From assembly GCF_000237925.1 (NCBI RefSeq), contig NW_017386055.1, forward strand, positions 186,001 to 250,000: a DNA stretch of 64,000 bases. Direction: 5' to 3'. A model generated the notes under the pieces. It searched no databases. It was not told where the DNA came from and worked only from the letters and a program-made list of their open reading frames with translations. A program made the translations under genes and the position numbers. Below, piece after piece: positions 21,501 through 29,325 of the stretch (positions are counted from its first letter, which is position 1; each line of letters begins with the position of its first letter). This stretch comes from Schistosoma mansoni (Eukaryota; Platyhelminthes; Trematoda; Strigeidida; Schistosomatidae).

Positions 21501-23719
21501 ATCATCCTATCAGAAACACGTGTTGCTTTTCCCTTTCTGGATTTTTCTGACAAAACATCTATTGAATGCTGATTAGATAAGATGTTTTTCTCAGCGTTTT
21601 CAGATCCTTTATTTTGGCTTTCTTCGAGGTATTTTCTGGATCTCTCCAACAAGACCTATGACTTCATAATTGTAAGTCGAATGCCTTAGTCGCTGAAGCA
21701 TTGCTATTTTAAACCGTTAAGTGTTCTCACTACGCATTGTACTAACCTGAAACCTCTTCACTCTGCTTCAAAGGTTTTGATAACTAGATTCTTCATGCAA
21801 AAACAATTACACAAAACATGAATGTGTATACTAAATTACTGAATTACAACAATTTGTTCACTTTCTTTATGTTAACTTATCCTTCTGCTTGGTTGTTTGT
21901 CTTTCTTTTTGCTCATTGCAACTTCCAGATGAAGGTCTAGTCTACGTTGATTTGAGCACTGATCCAACTTTATTTAAATCACAAGGTGATTATCAATTCG
22001 ATATCTATCGTCATATGAAATCTGCAAATCAGTAAGTTTTTTGTTTCTTTGTCTTTAATCACTAATTTTAATATATCGCTTAGGGGTAGAGAACCACTGA
22101 AAGCAGAAACGGGTGTAGTATTAGGCTGCATGTTTCTGATGTATGAAATTTCCTTAACAGTCCTCCTCCATCAATCTGCAAGGAATCGAGCCTCAATTTT
22201 TCTCTTATTGAGGAGGTCATTGTAAAGTTTGTACATGGATTACTCACTGAGACTTGTCTGGTATAGACATTTCAAGTATTGATAAACTAGTTTGTTTTGA
22301 AAATTTCCTCTCTCTCTCTCTGCTAATAAGTCGTAGCTGTTATATCGACTGCCTGTATGTCCACGAGATATAACAGTAACAAATCGAACCGTTATACACA
22401 TGTACCAGGTTCTCAGTCAGTCGATCAGACGCAACATAGGACCTAGCACACGTGTACATCGGTACAATGTGCTACACAGCATTAACATTGTCAGAGTAAA
22501 TCCCAGAGTAGTAGAGGTAATGACAGTAATAATGAAGTTTCGTCACTCAGTGTAAGTCACTTCTTCAGGGTATAAATAAATAACCAAATTAAAATTAATG
22601 CAAATTTAAATAGTATAAAGGAACAAAAAAGAAATATTAGGTGCGATCAATAAAAAGCAGGTCTGATTAAATCAATGTCATATAATTTCAGTCAGTCAGT
22701 CAGTCAGCGACAACGTAGGACCAGGCACATTTATGCATCGGTCCAAGTTACCATACCTCGTTAGCACAACAAGATGATCACCGGATTCATAGAAGTAATT
22801 AATTTAGTGGTGGTAGTATATAAAGAAAGGTTGTATATAAGGATATAGTATAGGAAGGAACAAGTTATGAAGCAATTTTAATCTCAAGGTTTAAGGGAAA
22901 ATAAAGTGTGTATACACTCACGCCATTGTGATCGATTCTGAGCCATGTCACCCAGAGTCTCCAACCATTTATTACGATAGTCACGCGGACCCCAACCAGG
23001 TAGTCTGCATTTACCAACAGGGCTCACACTAGAAGTTAGTGACTTCAAACACTGATGCCATGTTTTGGTTTGGCCGCCCCTAACTCTCTTCCAACCATCC
23101 CCTACACTAGCCAACATTGCGCGGCGTGGTAATCGGTATAATTTCGGTCAACATGATTCATAAGCGACATGTTTGTCAATTTGTGCATGTGTATCTGTGC
23201 ACTGTTAAGGATGAAAAATATGTGACCTTTATAATGATGAAGGATAGAGTTTAATTTGATTAATCGTACCAAATATTCTTGCATTGTTCTATTGTACTAT
23301 TTAAACTTGCATTACTTTTAATTTGGTTATTTATTTATTCTCTGAAGAAGTGGCTTACACTAAATGACGAAACATCAGAAAATCTAAATTTTTTTTAAAA
23401 AATTTAACAGATTGAATATCTTCGATATTATTATTTTTTCTTTTTATTTAGTAATGATTGGAAAAAATTTACACCACAAACAAATATAATGTGGTTTCAT
23501 TATTTAACAACAAAATTATACACGGATTCAGATAGATTATCAACATCCTCCTCGTCATCCTCCTCTTCATCCTCGTCATCATCATCCGAATTACATAATG
23601 TATGTTGGAAACAATTAAAACATTTAGAATTAATAACACGTTCATTTAATAATTATAAATCTGCTTATCATTTAGTTACTAATTGTGATATATTTAAAAA
23701 ATTTTCTAATTTATTTTAA
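1134..23719 (+). CDS. HASPIN: Haspin-type atypical protein kinase (histone H3 Thr3 kinase), multi-exon
   Basis: Haspin phosphorylates histone H3 on Thr3 in mitosis and so recruits the chromosomal passenger complex to centromeres. Coding exons read by eye: 1512-1720, 3805-3945, 6317-6541, 8932-9023, 11818-12000, 14200-14262, 14857-14948, 17061-17134, 18544-18886, 21929-22031, 23452-23719 (TAA). All junctions are GT-AG and phases agree throughout, giving at least 597 residues. The first three exons encode a low-similarity, Ser/Thr-rich N-terminal region, as in other haspins. The kinase begins with a glycine loop KIGEGCFGEVF and lysine strand VVIKLIPIEG. It continues through VHLIQGSFPAYLKKAW, the HRDLHWGN catalytic loop, IDFTMSRLEQG (haspins have DYT instead of DFG) and GDYQFDIYRHM. 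Two Ser-rich insertions interrupt the domain. A probable further 5' exon lies at 1134-1277. The start codon is not settled. Family assignment is strong; the exon chain was not checked against transcripts. Confidence 0.93.
3220..3716 (-). mobile_element. RTE-tailed SINE, about 500 bp
   Basis: This is one of about fourteen copies of a repeat of about 510 bp in this window. Read on the minus strand it starts near GCCCCAAATGCCCCGGTACG and ends in TACCAATGTTTGTGTTTAAAT. The ORFs across it are incidental: they recur in every copy with unrelated breaks. It lies in a haspin intron. Confidence 0.75.
4080..4320 (+). mobile_element. Hammerhead SINE, family H2
   Basis: It has a tRNA-like promoter region with an A box in GGTCTAGAGGTTAAGTGC and a B box GGTTCGAATCC. 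A hammerhead core follows: CTGAGGAG at 4216-4223 and GGACGAAAC at 4234-4242. The expected GTC before the cleavage position reads CTC here, so this ribozyme is probably inactive. The tail has GGTGGTCTAGCTTCAATTGA, typical of the family. A second, more decayed copy follows at 4431-4612. Confidence 0.75.
4431..4612 (+). repeat. Decayed H2 hammerhead SINE
   Basis: The order of segments is that of the H2 family (A-box-like AGTTGTCTAGAAGTTAAGC, B-box-like GGTTTGATCGC, CAGTGCTTCCAGG-like tail), but the hammerhead core is no longer recognisable. Confidence 0.55.
4618..5045 (-). mobile_element. RTE-tailed SINE, 5'-truncated
   Basis: The start on the plus strand is TTATTTATTTAAACACACAA, the reverse complement of the shared SINE/LINE tail. 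Similarity to the other copies continues to CCACGAGAAGGCTGTG and then stops, so the element's 5' quarter is missing. Confidence 0.75.
5080..5640 (-). mobile_element. RTE-type LINE fragment (family C)
   Basis: The minus-strand translation in several frames gives WKWIGHTVRKSSS, LGPQGKKKKRTKEH and EEHMEFKTT, which match the C-terminal part of an RTE ORF. It is related to the fragments at 57945-58345 and 62330-63070. The reading frame is badly broken. Confidence 0.6.
5870..5940 (-). repeat. Short fragment of the RTE-tailed SINE
   Basis: About 70 bp with the 3'-terminal sequence of the SINE (GTACATATGCGCCACAC and GTGCCCAAACCGAAGCA on the plus strand). Confidence 0.55.
6010..6172 (+). repeat. 3' end of an RTE-type LINE (family B)
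   Basis: It contains TACTACCACTAAATTAACTA and GACCGATGCATATTTATGCC, and ends in CTGACTAACTGACTG. The same 3' UTR with a (CTGA)n tail occurs at 46300-46452 and, reversed, at 22690, 25690 and 50200. Confidence 0.6.
6655..7000 (-). repeat. Old, diverged RTE-tailed SINE
   Basis: Recognisable blocks are GCACTATTGGTTTGAAATGAGG and CCGGATATTCGCTTTT on the plus strand. Both ends are worn away. From 7000 to 8340 I see no gene and no repeat that I can name. Confidence 0.45.
8625..8840 (+). mobile_element. Sm-alpha-like hammerhead SINE
   Basis: A tRNA-like region has an A box TAGCTGAGTGGATAAC and a B box GGTTCGAGTCCC. A hammerhead follows: CTGACGAG at 8768-8775, GGACGAAAC, and the GTC cleavage triplet at 8798-8800. 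Three extra A residues lie between the GTC and the stem I strand CTGGATT, and stem I has one mismatch, so activity is doubtful. Sm-alpha is the schistosome SINE/satellite known to encode hammerheads. Confidence 0.8.
9114..9585 (+). mobile_element. Hammerhead SINE family H2, one full monomer plus tail
   Basis: The element begins at CAGTGCTTCCAG, the position expected just after hammerhead cleavage. It runs through the 3' tail of one unit (GGTCTAGCTTCAATTGACTC), a 5' body, a tRNA-like region (A box GGTCTATCGGTTAAG, B box GGTTCGAATC) and a hammerhead to the GTC at 9513-9515. A second CAGTGCTTCC tail follows. Cleavage position to cleavage position is 402 nt. The core reads CTGAAAAG at 9482-9489, so this copy of the ribozyme has a core change. 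Confidence 0.8.
9957..10315. repeat. Interspersed repeat of about 340 bp (copy 1 of 3)
   Basis: It shares with 21300-21652 and 60265-60605 the blocks CACGAGAG, TTTACT(C/T)CAAAG, AACATAGTAGCAG and TTTTCTGG(A/G)TC, with the common right end CCCAACA or CCAACA. The class is unknown; a solo-LTR origin is possible but the ends are not clear. Confidence 0.5.
10364..10860 (-). mobile_element. RTE-tailed SINE, diverged
   Basis: The order of blocks is that of the consensus (TTTATTTAAA end, GGCCACTC, CCATTTGTACTCTCAGGATC, GAAATTCGCATTTTGTTCTC, GAGCATTTAGAGAGGG), with several small indels. Confidence 0.65.
11065..11640 (-). mobile_element. RTE-type LINE fragment (family B)
   Basis: On the minus strand it encodes pieces of the C-terminal RTE region in broken frames. 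CCAACCAGGTATTCTGCATTT and CTTGGTTTGGCTACCCC on the plus strand match the copies at 22690, 25690 and 50600. The block at 11570-11620 corresponds to the LRHLWRRRDIRLSIK segment seen at 51060. Confidence 0.6.
11818..12000 (+). CDS. HASPIN: Haspin exon: nucleotide-binding lobe
   Basis: The exon encodes the glycine-rich loop GEGCFGEVF, the ATP-binding lysine in VVIKLIPIEG, and the alpha-C segment SFSEVLSEVIVSK. These align residue by residue with vertebrate haspin (GEGVFGEVF, AIKIIAIEG, TFEEILPEIIISK). The acceptor is CTTTTAG at 11811-11817. It enters in phase 2 (AG|T) and leaves in phase 2 (AA|A), which fits both neighbouring exons. Confidence 0.93.
12098..12626 (+). mobile_element. RTE-tailed SINE, near full length
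   Basis: This copy is in forward orientation, from CCCCCAAATGCCCTGGTACG to TTTATGTGTTTAAATAAATA, about 528 bp. The last 60 bp (GCGCATATGTATCTGGTGC, TTGTACCAATATTTATGTG) are nearly the same as the 3' end of the RTE LINE at 16460-16536. It lies in a haspin intron. The rest of that intron (12630-13560) shows nothing I recognise. Confidence 0.8.
13563..14075 (-). mobile_element. RTE-tailed SINE, near full length
   Basis: All blocks are present, from the TTTATTTATTTAATTAAACAC end to GGCATTTGGGGGC. Small ORFs across it are shared by other copies and are not genes. Confidence 0.78.
14779..14850. repeat. (TC)n(TA)n microsatellite
   Basis: A CT run of about 30 nt passes into a TA run with one CA interruption and ends seven bases before the acceptor of the haspin exon at 14857. 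Confidence 0.95.
14857..14948 (+). CDS. HASPIN: Haspin exon flanked on both sides by TA microsatellites
   Basis: This 92-nt exon encodes the haspin stretch VHLIQGSFPAYLKKAW. The acceptor is the end of a (TC)n(TA)n tract at about 14779-14850, and a (TA)n run starts four bases after the donor, at about 14953-14992. Expansion or contraction of either tract would move sequence right next to the splice sites. Confidence 0.9.
14953..14992. repeat. (TA)n microsatellite
   Basis: About twenty TA units directly downstream of the donor of the haspin exon 14857-14948. Confidence 0.95.
15005..15650 (+). mobile_element. Diverged RTE-type LINE (family A) fragment
   Basis: Plus-strand frames give YSNLSRLECLHDVSLV, FDHCYHRRFSDIQLQYHVSN and NRLRWLVLLSR, in parallel with the intact copy 100 bp downstream but with several frame breaks. 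It ends in AT-rich sequence near 15650. Confidence 0.65.
15712..16688 (-). mobile_element. Sm-alpha-like SINE (minus) split by a LINE insertion
   Basis: The SINE occupies 15712-15759 and 16546-16688. Between them sits the RTE LINE 15760-16536, with ACTGCAACT duplicated at 15751-15759 and 16537-16545. The right part carries a minus-strand hammerhead core (CTGACGAG, then GGACGAAAC) and joins head to head with the plus-strand SINE that starts at 16689. Confidence 0.8.
15760..16536 (+). mobile_element. RTE-type LINE (family A), 5'-truncated insertion with target duplication
   Basis: The 3' third of the RTE ORF is open from about 15766 to 16365. It includes YANLGHLWRLRDVSLAVKGR, ASVRAVLLYACETWPL, LRWLGHVLRMSSQRLP, GRRADPGTGWKKR-like and GWGPRDGATQWLETLSDMAQ segments, and ends before a 3' UTR of about 170 bp. 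The tail is TTTAAATAAATAAATAAATA. Flanking 9-bp direct repeats (ACTGCAACT) mark the insertion. The open frame and clean target duplication suggest that it is the youngest LINE in the window. Confidence 0.85.
16689..16935 (+). mobile_element. Sm-alpha-like hammerhead SINE (plus half of a head-to-head pair)
   Basis: It runs from GGAAGACTCAAACAAACAAT through a tRNA-like part (A box TAGCTGAGTGGATAAC, B box GGTTCGAATCCC) to a hammerhead: CTGACGAA at 16862, GGACGAAAC at 16879-16887, GTA as cleavage triplet, then the stem I strand CTGGAT. GTA fits the NUH rule for hammerheads. The first G of stem II is changed. Confidence 0.78.
17285..17835 (-). mobile_element. Hammerhead SINE family H2, tandem monomer on the minus strand
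   Basis: Two hammerheads lie in direct order on the minus strand. The predicted cut positions are 17758/17757 and 17354/17353, so one monomer is 404 nt. The upstream hammerhead (about 17745-17805) has an unbroken core: CTGAAGAG, stem II GTCCC/GGAC, GAAAC, GTC, and stem I GCGCTG with CAGTGC (one GU pair). A tRNA-like region lies between. At about 17836 the sequence flips to plus-strand H2 tail sequence up to about 17910. Confidence 0.82.
17836..17910 (+). repeat. H2 SINE tail, inverted relative to its neighbour
   Basis: GGTTTTCCATGGTGGTCTAG and the following CTTCAAATGACTCATGATTT form the family's 3' tail on the plus strand, abutting a minus-strand copy. A short Sm-alpha-like remnant on the minus strand follows at 17940-17990. 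Confidence 0.65.
18168..18450. repeat. Interspersed repeat of about 280 bp (copy 1 of 2)
   Basis: It shares with 48437-48715 the blocks TATTGCTTAGTATT, ACTCGACAAG, CCCCAAAATCAGAACACG-like sequence and GCTAATCAGCGTGC. A CCAAT-type motif and TATTTATA box-like sequence would suit a promoter-bearing repeat such as an LTR, but the ends are not defined. Confidence 0.45.
18489..18527. repeat. (TTA)n microsatellite
   Basis: About twelve TTA units, 17 bp upstream of the acceptor of the haspin catalytic exon. Confidence 0.95.
18544..18886 (+). CDS. HASPIN: Haspin exon: catalytic loop and metal-binding segment
   Basis: This is the largest kinase exon (343 nt). It encodes the helix SILLQIGISLAVAE, the catalytic loop HRDLHWGN with Asp as general base and Asn for metal binding, then a Ser/Thr-rich insertion of about 25 residues encoded by TCA/TCT repeats. 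It ends with LIDFTMSRLEQG, in which DFT replaces the DYT of vertebrate haspins. The acceptor polypyrimidine tract follows a (TTA)n microsatellite. The Ser-rich insert sits where vertebrate haspin has a short loop between the catalytic loop and DYT. Confidence 0.93.
19008..19312. mobile_element. Decayed Sm-alpha-like SINE, head-to-head pair
   Basis: 19008-19160 is a minus-strand tRNA-like plus hammerhead region (GGTCTCGAACCTGG, GAACTCGTCAACTG on the plus strand). 19161-19312 reads in the opposite sense (TTTGCTTATAATTC to CATCAATGGGAAAATTTAAAC). The ribozyme core is degenerate. Confidence 0.6.
19585..20100 (-). mobile_element. RTE-tailed SINE, near full length
   Basis: The blocks follow the consensus from TTTATTTATTTGAACATATAA to CGTACCAGGGTAT. 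The last part runs into H2-like 5' body sequence near 20095. Confidence 0.72.
21300..21652. repeat. Interspersed repeat of about 340 bp (copy 2 of 3)
   Basis: It shares AACCTGAACACGAGAG, AACATAGTAGCAG and ATTTTCTGGATCTC with 9957-10315 and 60265-60605. It ends at CCAACA. Confidence 0.5.
22689..23150 (-). mobile_element. RTE-type LINE (family B), 3' end
   Basis: The minus strand encodes GDGWKRVRGGQTKTW, QCLKSLTSSVSPVGKCRLPGW and NKWLETLGDMAQNRSQW, then a stop. A 3' UTR with TACTACCACCACT-like sequence follows, ending in a (CTGA)n tail that reads GTCAGTCAGTCAGTCAG on the plus strand at 22692. It lies in the last haspin intron. Confidence 0.78.
23452..23719 (+). CDS. HASPIN: Haspin 3' terminal exon
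   Basis: The exon encodes the C-terminal haspin motif TNIMWFHYLTTKL (vertebrate form SNVLWLHYLTDKM). A run of Ser codons follows, and the end CDIFKKFSNLF then TAA matches the vertebrate ending DLLCQHSLFK. The phase (CA|T) agrees with the donor at 22031. No clear AATAAA is visible just downstream. Confidence 0.92.
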
Positions 23720-23786
23720 AATTTCTTCATGTTAATTAGAAATATATGTATATACTACTCGTTTGTTTTTTTTTTAAAAAAAAGTA

Positions 23787-23920
23787 AGTCCTGAGTTCGA
23801 ATCTTACGAGGCGAGACCGTGGATGCACACTGTTGAGGAGTCCCACAATAGGATGAAACGGTCGTTCAGGTTTTTCCTGGTGGTCTAGCTTGAATTGACT
23901 CATGATTTCAACTATGAAAA
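23787..23920 (+). mobile_element. H2 hammerhead SINE, 5'-truncated
   Basis: It begins near the B box (GAGTTCGAATC), has the core TTGAGGAGTCCCACAATAGG and GATGAAAC, and lacks part of CAGTGCTTCC. A decayed minus-strand copy follows at about 23960-24150. Confidence 0.65.
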
Positions 23921-24219
23921 GAAGTATTGTTATATTCTCCAATCGTTAGTCCATAACTATAATATGGAGGTTGTGGAAACACTGGACGAATATTTTCTTC
24001 TGGTATAGAACTTCTTAACAGTATGCATATATTATCCTTCATATGGGATTCGAACTCAATATTCTCCATCTTATTCGTGAACGCTTAACCTTTAGACTAT
24101 TAAGGCTGGTATTCAATGGTATTAATATTTAACTTTAACCAATCCATGGCAAAAACGATTATACAGTGCTTCCAGTTAGTCTAACATTTATTGATTCATG
24201 AGCTCTATCAAAAACCATA

Positions 24220-25680
24220 TACTTGCGTTGAGAAAATCACTAGTGAGTAGAAAGTCTTTAATAGTTGATGAAATCGAAAATATTATAAACATAACTCATT
24301 TATAAGTATAGATACTGTTGTGTTTTGATGCCCTACATTTTATCACATGATTTGTTCACCAATCAAAATATGACATATCTAAGCACTATGCCAAACCAAT
24401 GACCATCCTAGCATTCTTACTGGTCCTTTATCTGCCTAGAACTTTCAGTCGTGTCCAGAACACCAATAACAGCTTCTGCAATACAAATCATTTATTTCAA
24501 GCATACTCTGTTTATATATCAGACAGACAGACCACATCCCACCATAAAATAGAAAATAACATTTATACAAGATCAAGTCAAAATGTGGCTATGAACGTGG
24601 GAGACAGTAATCAATAAACTGAGTATAATTTAGGAACAGTAATCCTTATAATAATAATAATCTATACGTCAAAATGAAGCTCATATTAAGTTGAATGTAG
24701 ATATATACAATCTAATCACTCAATAGTTAAATAATAAGAATGTATACAGAATAATCGTCCGTTAATAGGTCCTGGGAGTTACTTGTACCTATGTCTTCAC
24801 CAGGATATAACAAATACATGTACCTCAGAGAACTGAGCTACATATTCAACCAATAACGTGTATCTTTCCTTAGAAACTTAAACCTTATTTCAGCCGATAG
24901 AGTATATCCATCAGTATTTCTCACCTAACATATGGTTTTAAACTGGCATGTCTGATTATATTCTCTTTCTGAATAATTAGCTTGATTTTTCTTTTCGATT
25001 GAGTAGTAGCAAGAAAGTAATGGGAAAACATCTTCATTTCTTGGAACGTGTATAAGTGTATTAAATCAAATGGTTGACATAATCTTTCTTTACCCCCGCC
25101 CTCAACTTCTGATTTCTATATCTGAAAGCGATGTGTGGTTGATGAGGTACCATGCTTTCATTTATAATTGGTTTATCAAAACTTATTCTGGATGTGCAAT
25201 ATATTCAATTGCTAATATTGTAGTGAACAGAGCACTGGTTGGGACAATCGAATGTCTTTAAGCACAAACTACAGACTACCTCACTAAATTCTGATAACCA
25301 TACAGCAAACAGTTAATTTGCAAATTAACAACCAATTGTCTCAATCTTCACTGTTTCTTCTCTAAATCTATTGTTCATGTATTTTCCTACTAATTGTGTT
25401 TCATTTCAGTTCTTCCCTCATCGGTCTTCTGCCAAAATACATCCTATGTCTGACCTTCGCTATATATTACTTATATGGATATAAGTAGACCACACCACAT
25501 ATGATTTAATAAATTTCATACACATACCTTTAAAGTTACCTAATATGATAATTAAATCAAAGAACTACTATTAAATAACATACTATCGGTACCTGTAACA
25601 TGATGTTTAATAAAATGAATACTTGACTGACCAAGTTTGTGCTAAGATTTACGAGAAATAAATAAAATATCAAAAACATT
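24220..25680. other. Intergenic, no recognisable gene
   Basis: Downstream of haspin. I see only short ORFs with no motif or splice pattern, and no repeat shared with the rest of the window. Confidence 0.5.
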
Positions 25681-25688
25681 TTTCAAAT

Positions 25689-26160
25689 CAGTCAGTTAAC
25701 TATAACGTAGGACTCGGTACATATATGCATCGGTCAAAGTTGCCACACCTCATTAGCACAACAAGATGAACACTGAATTCATCGAAGGAGTTACTTCAAT
25801 GGTAGTAATATATAAAAGAAATTGTATTGTAAGGATTTAATACGGGAAGAAACAGTTAATTCGTAAAAAGAAAGGTATAATGTAATTCTGACCTCACGGT
25901 TTAAGCGAAAACAAAGAATGTATACACCTACGCAGTTGTGATCGATTCTGAGCCATATCACACAGAGTCTCCAACCACTGATTACGATAGTCACGCGAAC
26001 GTCAACAAATTAATCTGCATCTACCAACGTGGCTCAGACCAGAAGTTAGTGAATTCAAGCACTGATGCCACGTTTTGGTTTGGCTACCCCTAACTTTATT
26101 CCAATCGTCTTCAACACTAGTCAGCATTGCGCGTCGTGGTAATCAGTGTTCATGTATATG
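25689..26160 (-). mobile_element. RTE-type LINE (family B), 3' end, decayed
   Basis: Same layout as 22689-23150: tail and 3' UTR on the left, C-terminal coding region on the right (TGCCACGTTTTGGTTTGGC). The frame is broken. An H2 SINE scrap (GACGGAACGGCC, GGTGGTCTAGCTTAG) follows at 26195-26275. Confidence 0.7.
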
Positions 26161-26738
26161 TAACACGGTCCAGCCATCTCAAATATCTCCCCATACTATG
26201 ACGGAACGGCCTTCCAGTTTTTCAATGGTGGTCTAGCTTAGATAAACTCATGAATTCAACTGTTAAAATATGATAATTAACATTTAGAAAATTTGTACTT
26301 ACGACTCAAATCGAAATAAATAATCAATAAACAAGATGCTTTAGTCTGACCATTCGATCATCCGTAAAGATACCTTAGAGATTTTGACAGGAGTATGAAA
26401 AAACTACCGAACCTTTGTGTATAACCACTGATACCAGGATATTTCCATTCAATGTTATTAGAAAACGAATTAGGAAATTCTATAATTCTTGTAATTATTG
26501 AAAAACATTATATCCTGAACTAAATAAGCTATCAGATATACTATACTGGTCTTATCATTTCATATTTTATGTGACCTTTTGATAATTCCATCACATTGAT
26601 AAGTAGTATCTTGAATAAAATATAAAGTGCCTTTGGATATAGGATTAAGGTCCAAATAAAGGTAAATAATGTTAGTGACTACATATTCGAATAGTGATGG
26701 CTCAGTGTTTCTAAATACTGTTCAAATTTTTATTTTGT

Positions 26739-27255
26739 ATTTATTTAAACACAAATATTGGTACAAGGAAGCACCAGATACATATGCGCCTGACAAACCT
26801 CATTTGATTTGTGTGAGGGCTATGATACTGTCCAGGTGCCCAAACTGGAGCAGGTGGTTTTTTTAGAGGGCCACACCCGGAGCCTTTGACCTAAAGGTTT
26901 GATCCGCAAGGCAATGGAGCATCGTGAGGAGATGCAGTCCCATGGTAGCCGGTGAACAATGATTGATTCATACGCCATTTGTTCCCTCAGGATATTGGAG
27001 CCCATGTGCACTATTGGTTTGGAATCAGGGTTTTCCAACTCCCCTAGGTGGACCCTCCGTGTCCACCAAGCGGGTTGAAGCGCCGGACATTTGCTTTTAG
27101 TCCTTTCAATTTCGTAAACAACGGTAATGCCACGAGAAGGCAGTGTGTAAGACTTTCTCGGCATTGGCTATATGTGCGTGGCCATGTGAGAGCATTTGGA
27201 GAGAGAGAGAGAGCTTACTCTCCTCACTCTCGACCGTACCAGGGCATTTGGGGGC
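26739..27255 (-). mobile_element. RTE-tailed SINE, near full length
   Basis: From GTATTTATTTAAACACAAAT to CCGTACCAGGGCATTTGGGG, about 515 bp. One of the best-preserved copies. The 114-codon ORF across its minus strand is incidental. Confidence 0.8.
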
Positions 27256-27589
27256 CAACAACAACGGGGCGGACTTGCATGCATATAGAAAACAGTTCTC
27301 TTTGAACCTAGCACTTAATGTCTACACTAATCAGTTGTATATGGAATATCAATTATTTCATGAAGAATCTACGATTATTTAATAAATGAAAAGAATGTTC
27401 ATATGTATCTTCAGAAATATACGAAATAATGTAGCCCCCAACATACTTATTTCATCTACTGTTGAAGATATTTGCGATATACTTTGAAGTAGGTGTGTGG
27501 ATTAACATACTCATATTTTTTGATGAATCTTGGAAAAGCTTTATTTAGTCCTGAGAAATACTTATTAAGATAACTTACTATAGAAAATA

Positions 27590-27890
27590 CGTTGATGAGA
27601 CTATAATCTATAGACAACCTTTATGCGATGCTAAAGTGACCTTTCGAATATTCACCTATATACTAGGGTCAAGAGAGTGTTGCGAATGAGTATATGGAAT
27701 TAATATTATGATTTAAAGTTAGACGTTAGGGTTAGGAATTACAGTCATGTTTATCACTACGAACTGACAGATATAATGTCGAATTGCTATTCAGCCTTAT
27801 GAATAAATGAATCTTGTGCTAATGTCTAAAACTTAATCTTGAATGTGACTGGTTTGTCCATAAATTATGATCTCGCCAAAAGCTTTTTCC
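27590..27890. repeat. Old dispersed repeat, copy 1
   Basis: Aligns loosely with 44385-44680: GCTAAAGTGACCTTTCGAAT against GCTAAAATGACCTCAGAATT, then TCACCTAT, ACGTTAGGGTT(A/T)GGAATT, and ATGAATTATAGTCTCG-like endings. No coding potential. The class is unknown. Confidence 0.45.
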
Positions 27891-28799
27891 AAGTACATAA
27901 CGCTTTTCAAAACAGGGAAAATAATGAAATTCTAGGAAAAGCCTCAAATTTCCATGATTTGAAGAAATATAAGTTTGCTTTGCTCTGAATTTTGTGTAAC
28001 TACCGTTTCATCATAAACCAGTTAATGAATTTTATAAACGGGTGGGAGATCATAGATAATATTTCTAGCTTGTGGTGAGGATGTTGGATATGTTATGTTA
28101 TCCTTCCAGCCTGGAGGACATGATAACAACTAATAGACACATAACGTAAAGTGAATAATCATCCATTTATGTATTTTTCAGTATTTCAAGCCAGTGATCT
28201 TTTTTCAGTAGGTCGAACTACATGAAATAAGATATCCTCAAATGTAGGTATTCAATTCATCTTCTTGTTAAATCTCAATGGTTTACATTGTGATCTAATT
28301 GCGAAATTCAACCATTCATAGGTGAGGTTATCTGCTAAGTTTTAAGTGTTCAATGATCGCCATTGACGATATGTCACAGTTTTTACATTCAAAATCACCT
28401 CAAAACTATAACAGTGATTGTCAGGTGATGATAAATGAGTAACGTTAAAAGGAAATTCCTGAAGTGATCAGTGAAGTTTGACGATGTCAGGTATGAGATA
28501 AATGTTAACATTTAATGACAGGTAATATTACAGACTGATTGTTATCAGGATTGGAAGCTAGTGAGCAGTTTGGTGCACACTGCGAAGCCTGAAGTTGCTG
28601 GATTCGATCATTGGAAAGAGCGTAAATTCACATTGTTATGAAGTCCCACACTTGAATGAAACATCTTTCAGGTTCCTTGAGGGTTTTGATGGTCATCGAA
28701 CCAAATTTAATGCGTGGTGTGAAACAATGGATTCAAAAAATCTCCGTACTATTCTGATAATGAAATTCAATATCTTAATTCACTAAATTTATGAACTTA

Positions 28800-28904
28800 T
28801 GTCATGTTGAAATCGTGAGCCAGTTGAAGCTAGACCACCATGGAAAACCTGGAAGCACTGGACGGCCGTTTCGTTCTATTATGGAACTCCTCAGCAGTGT
28901 GGAT
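28800..28904 (-). mobile_element. H2 hammerhead SINE end with compensated stem II
   Basis: Minus strand: stem I CACTG, core CTGAGGAG, stem II GTTC with GAAC, GAAAC, GTC, then CAGTG. Where other copies have GTCC/GGAC, both strands of the stem differ, and pairing is kept. It abuts a plus-strand H2 unit at 28905. Confidence 0.78.
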
Positions 28905-29325
28905 CCACAAAACCCCTTCTGATTATAATCATAAGCTCACTAGTGACTGACTTCAAGATACATGTCCTGGAGTTCTATTTGGAAGCAGTGACCAGTGGAG
29001 TTCAACCTCGTCCGTTGTGAGATAACAACTCACTGAAGACAATTGGTGAATGGTCGCTCATCATTTGTGGATCGATTGAAGTTAGACATAAACACCGTTG
29101 GATGCCGGCTCAGTGGTCTATCGGTTAAGTGCTCTGGCTCGAGACTGGTAGGTCCTGGGTTCGAATCTCGCGAGTGTGGGATCGTGGATGCACACTGCTC
29201 AGAAGTACCATAATAGGACGAAACGGCCGTCCATTGCTTCCAGGTTTTCCATGGTGGTCTAGATTCAATTGGCTCATGATTTCAACTTTGAAAAAATACT
29301 GAAATCTCCACAAAACCGCTTCCGA
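28905..29325 (+). mobile_element. H2 hammerhead SINE, plus-strand unit
   Basis: The body starts at GGATCCACAAAACCCC and carries TAGTGACTGACTTCAAGA and GACCAGTGGAGTTCAACC. The tRNA-like region follows (GGTCTATCGGTTAAGTGC, GGTTCGAATCTCG), then a hammerhead with a damaged core (CTCAGAAG) and the tail GGTGGTCTAGATTCAATTGG. Confidence 0.78.

Noticed and set aside
22560-22700. GTCAGTCAGTCAGTCAG run taken as a telomere-like or CRISPR-like array
   Set aside because: It is the short (CTGA)n tail of an RTE LINE; there are no spacers and no telomeric unit.
26820-27164. 114-codon minus-strand ORF
   Set aside because: It lies wholly inside a SINE; other copies carry the same frame with different breaks, so it is not under coding selection.
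27715-27745. TTAGGG-like bases as an interstitial telomere
   Set aside because: Only one unit (GTTAGGGTTAGG) occurs, inside an old dispersed repeat.
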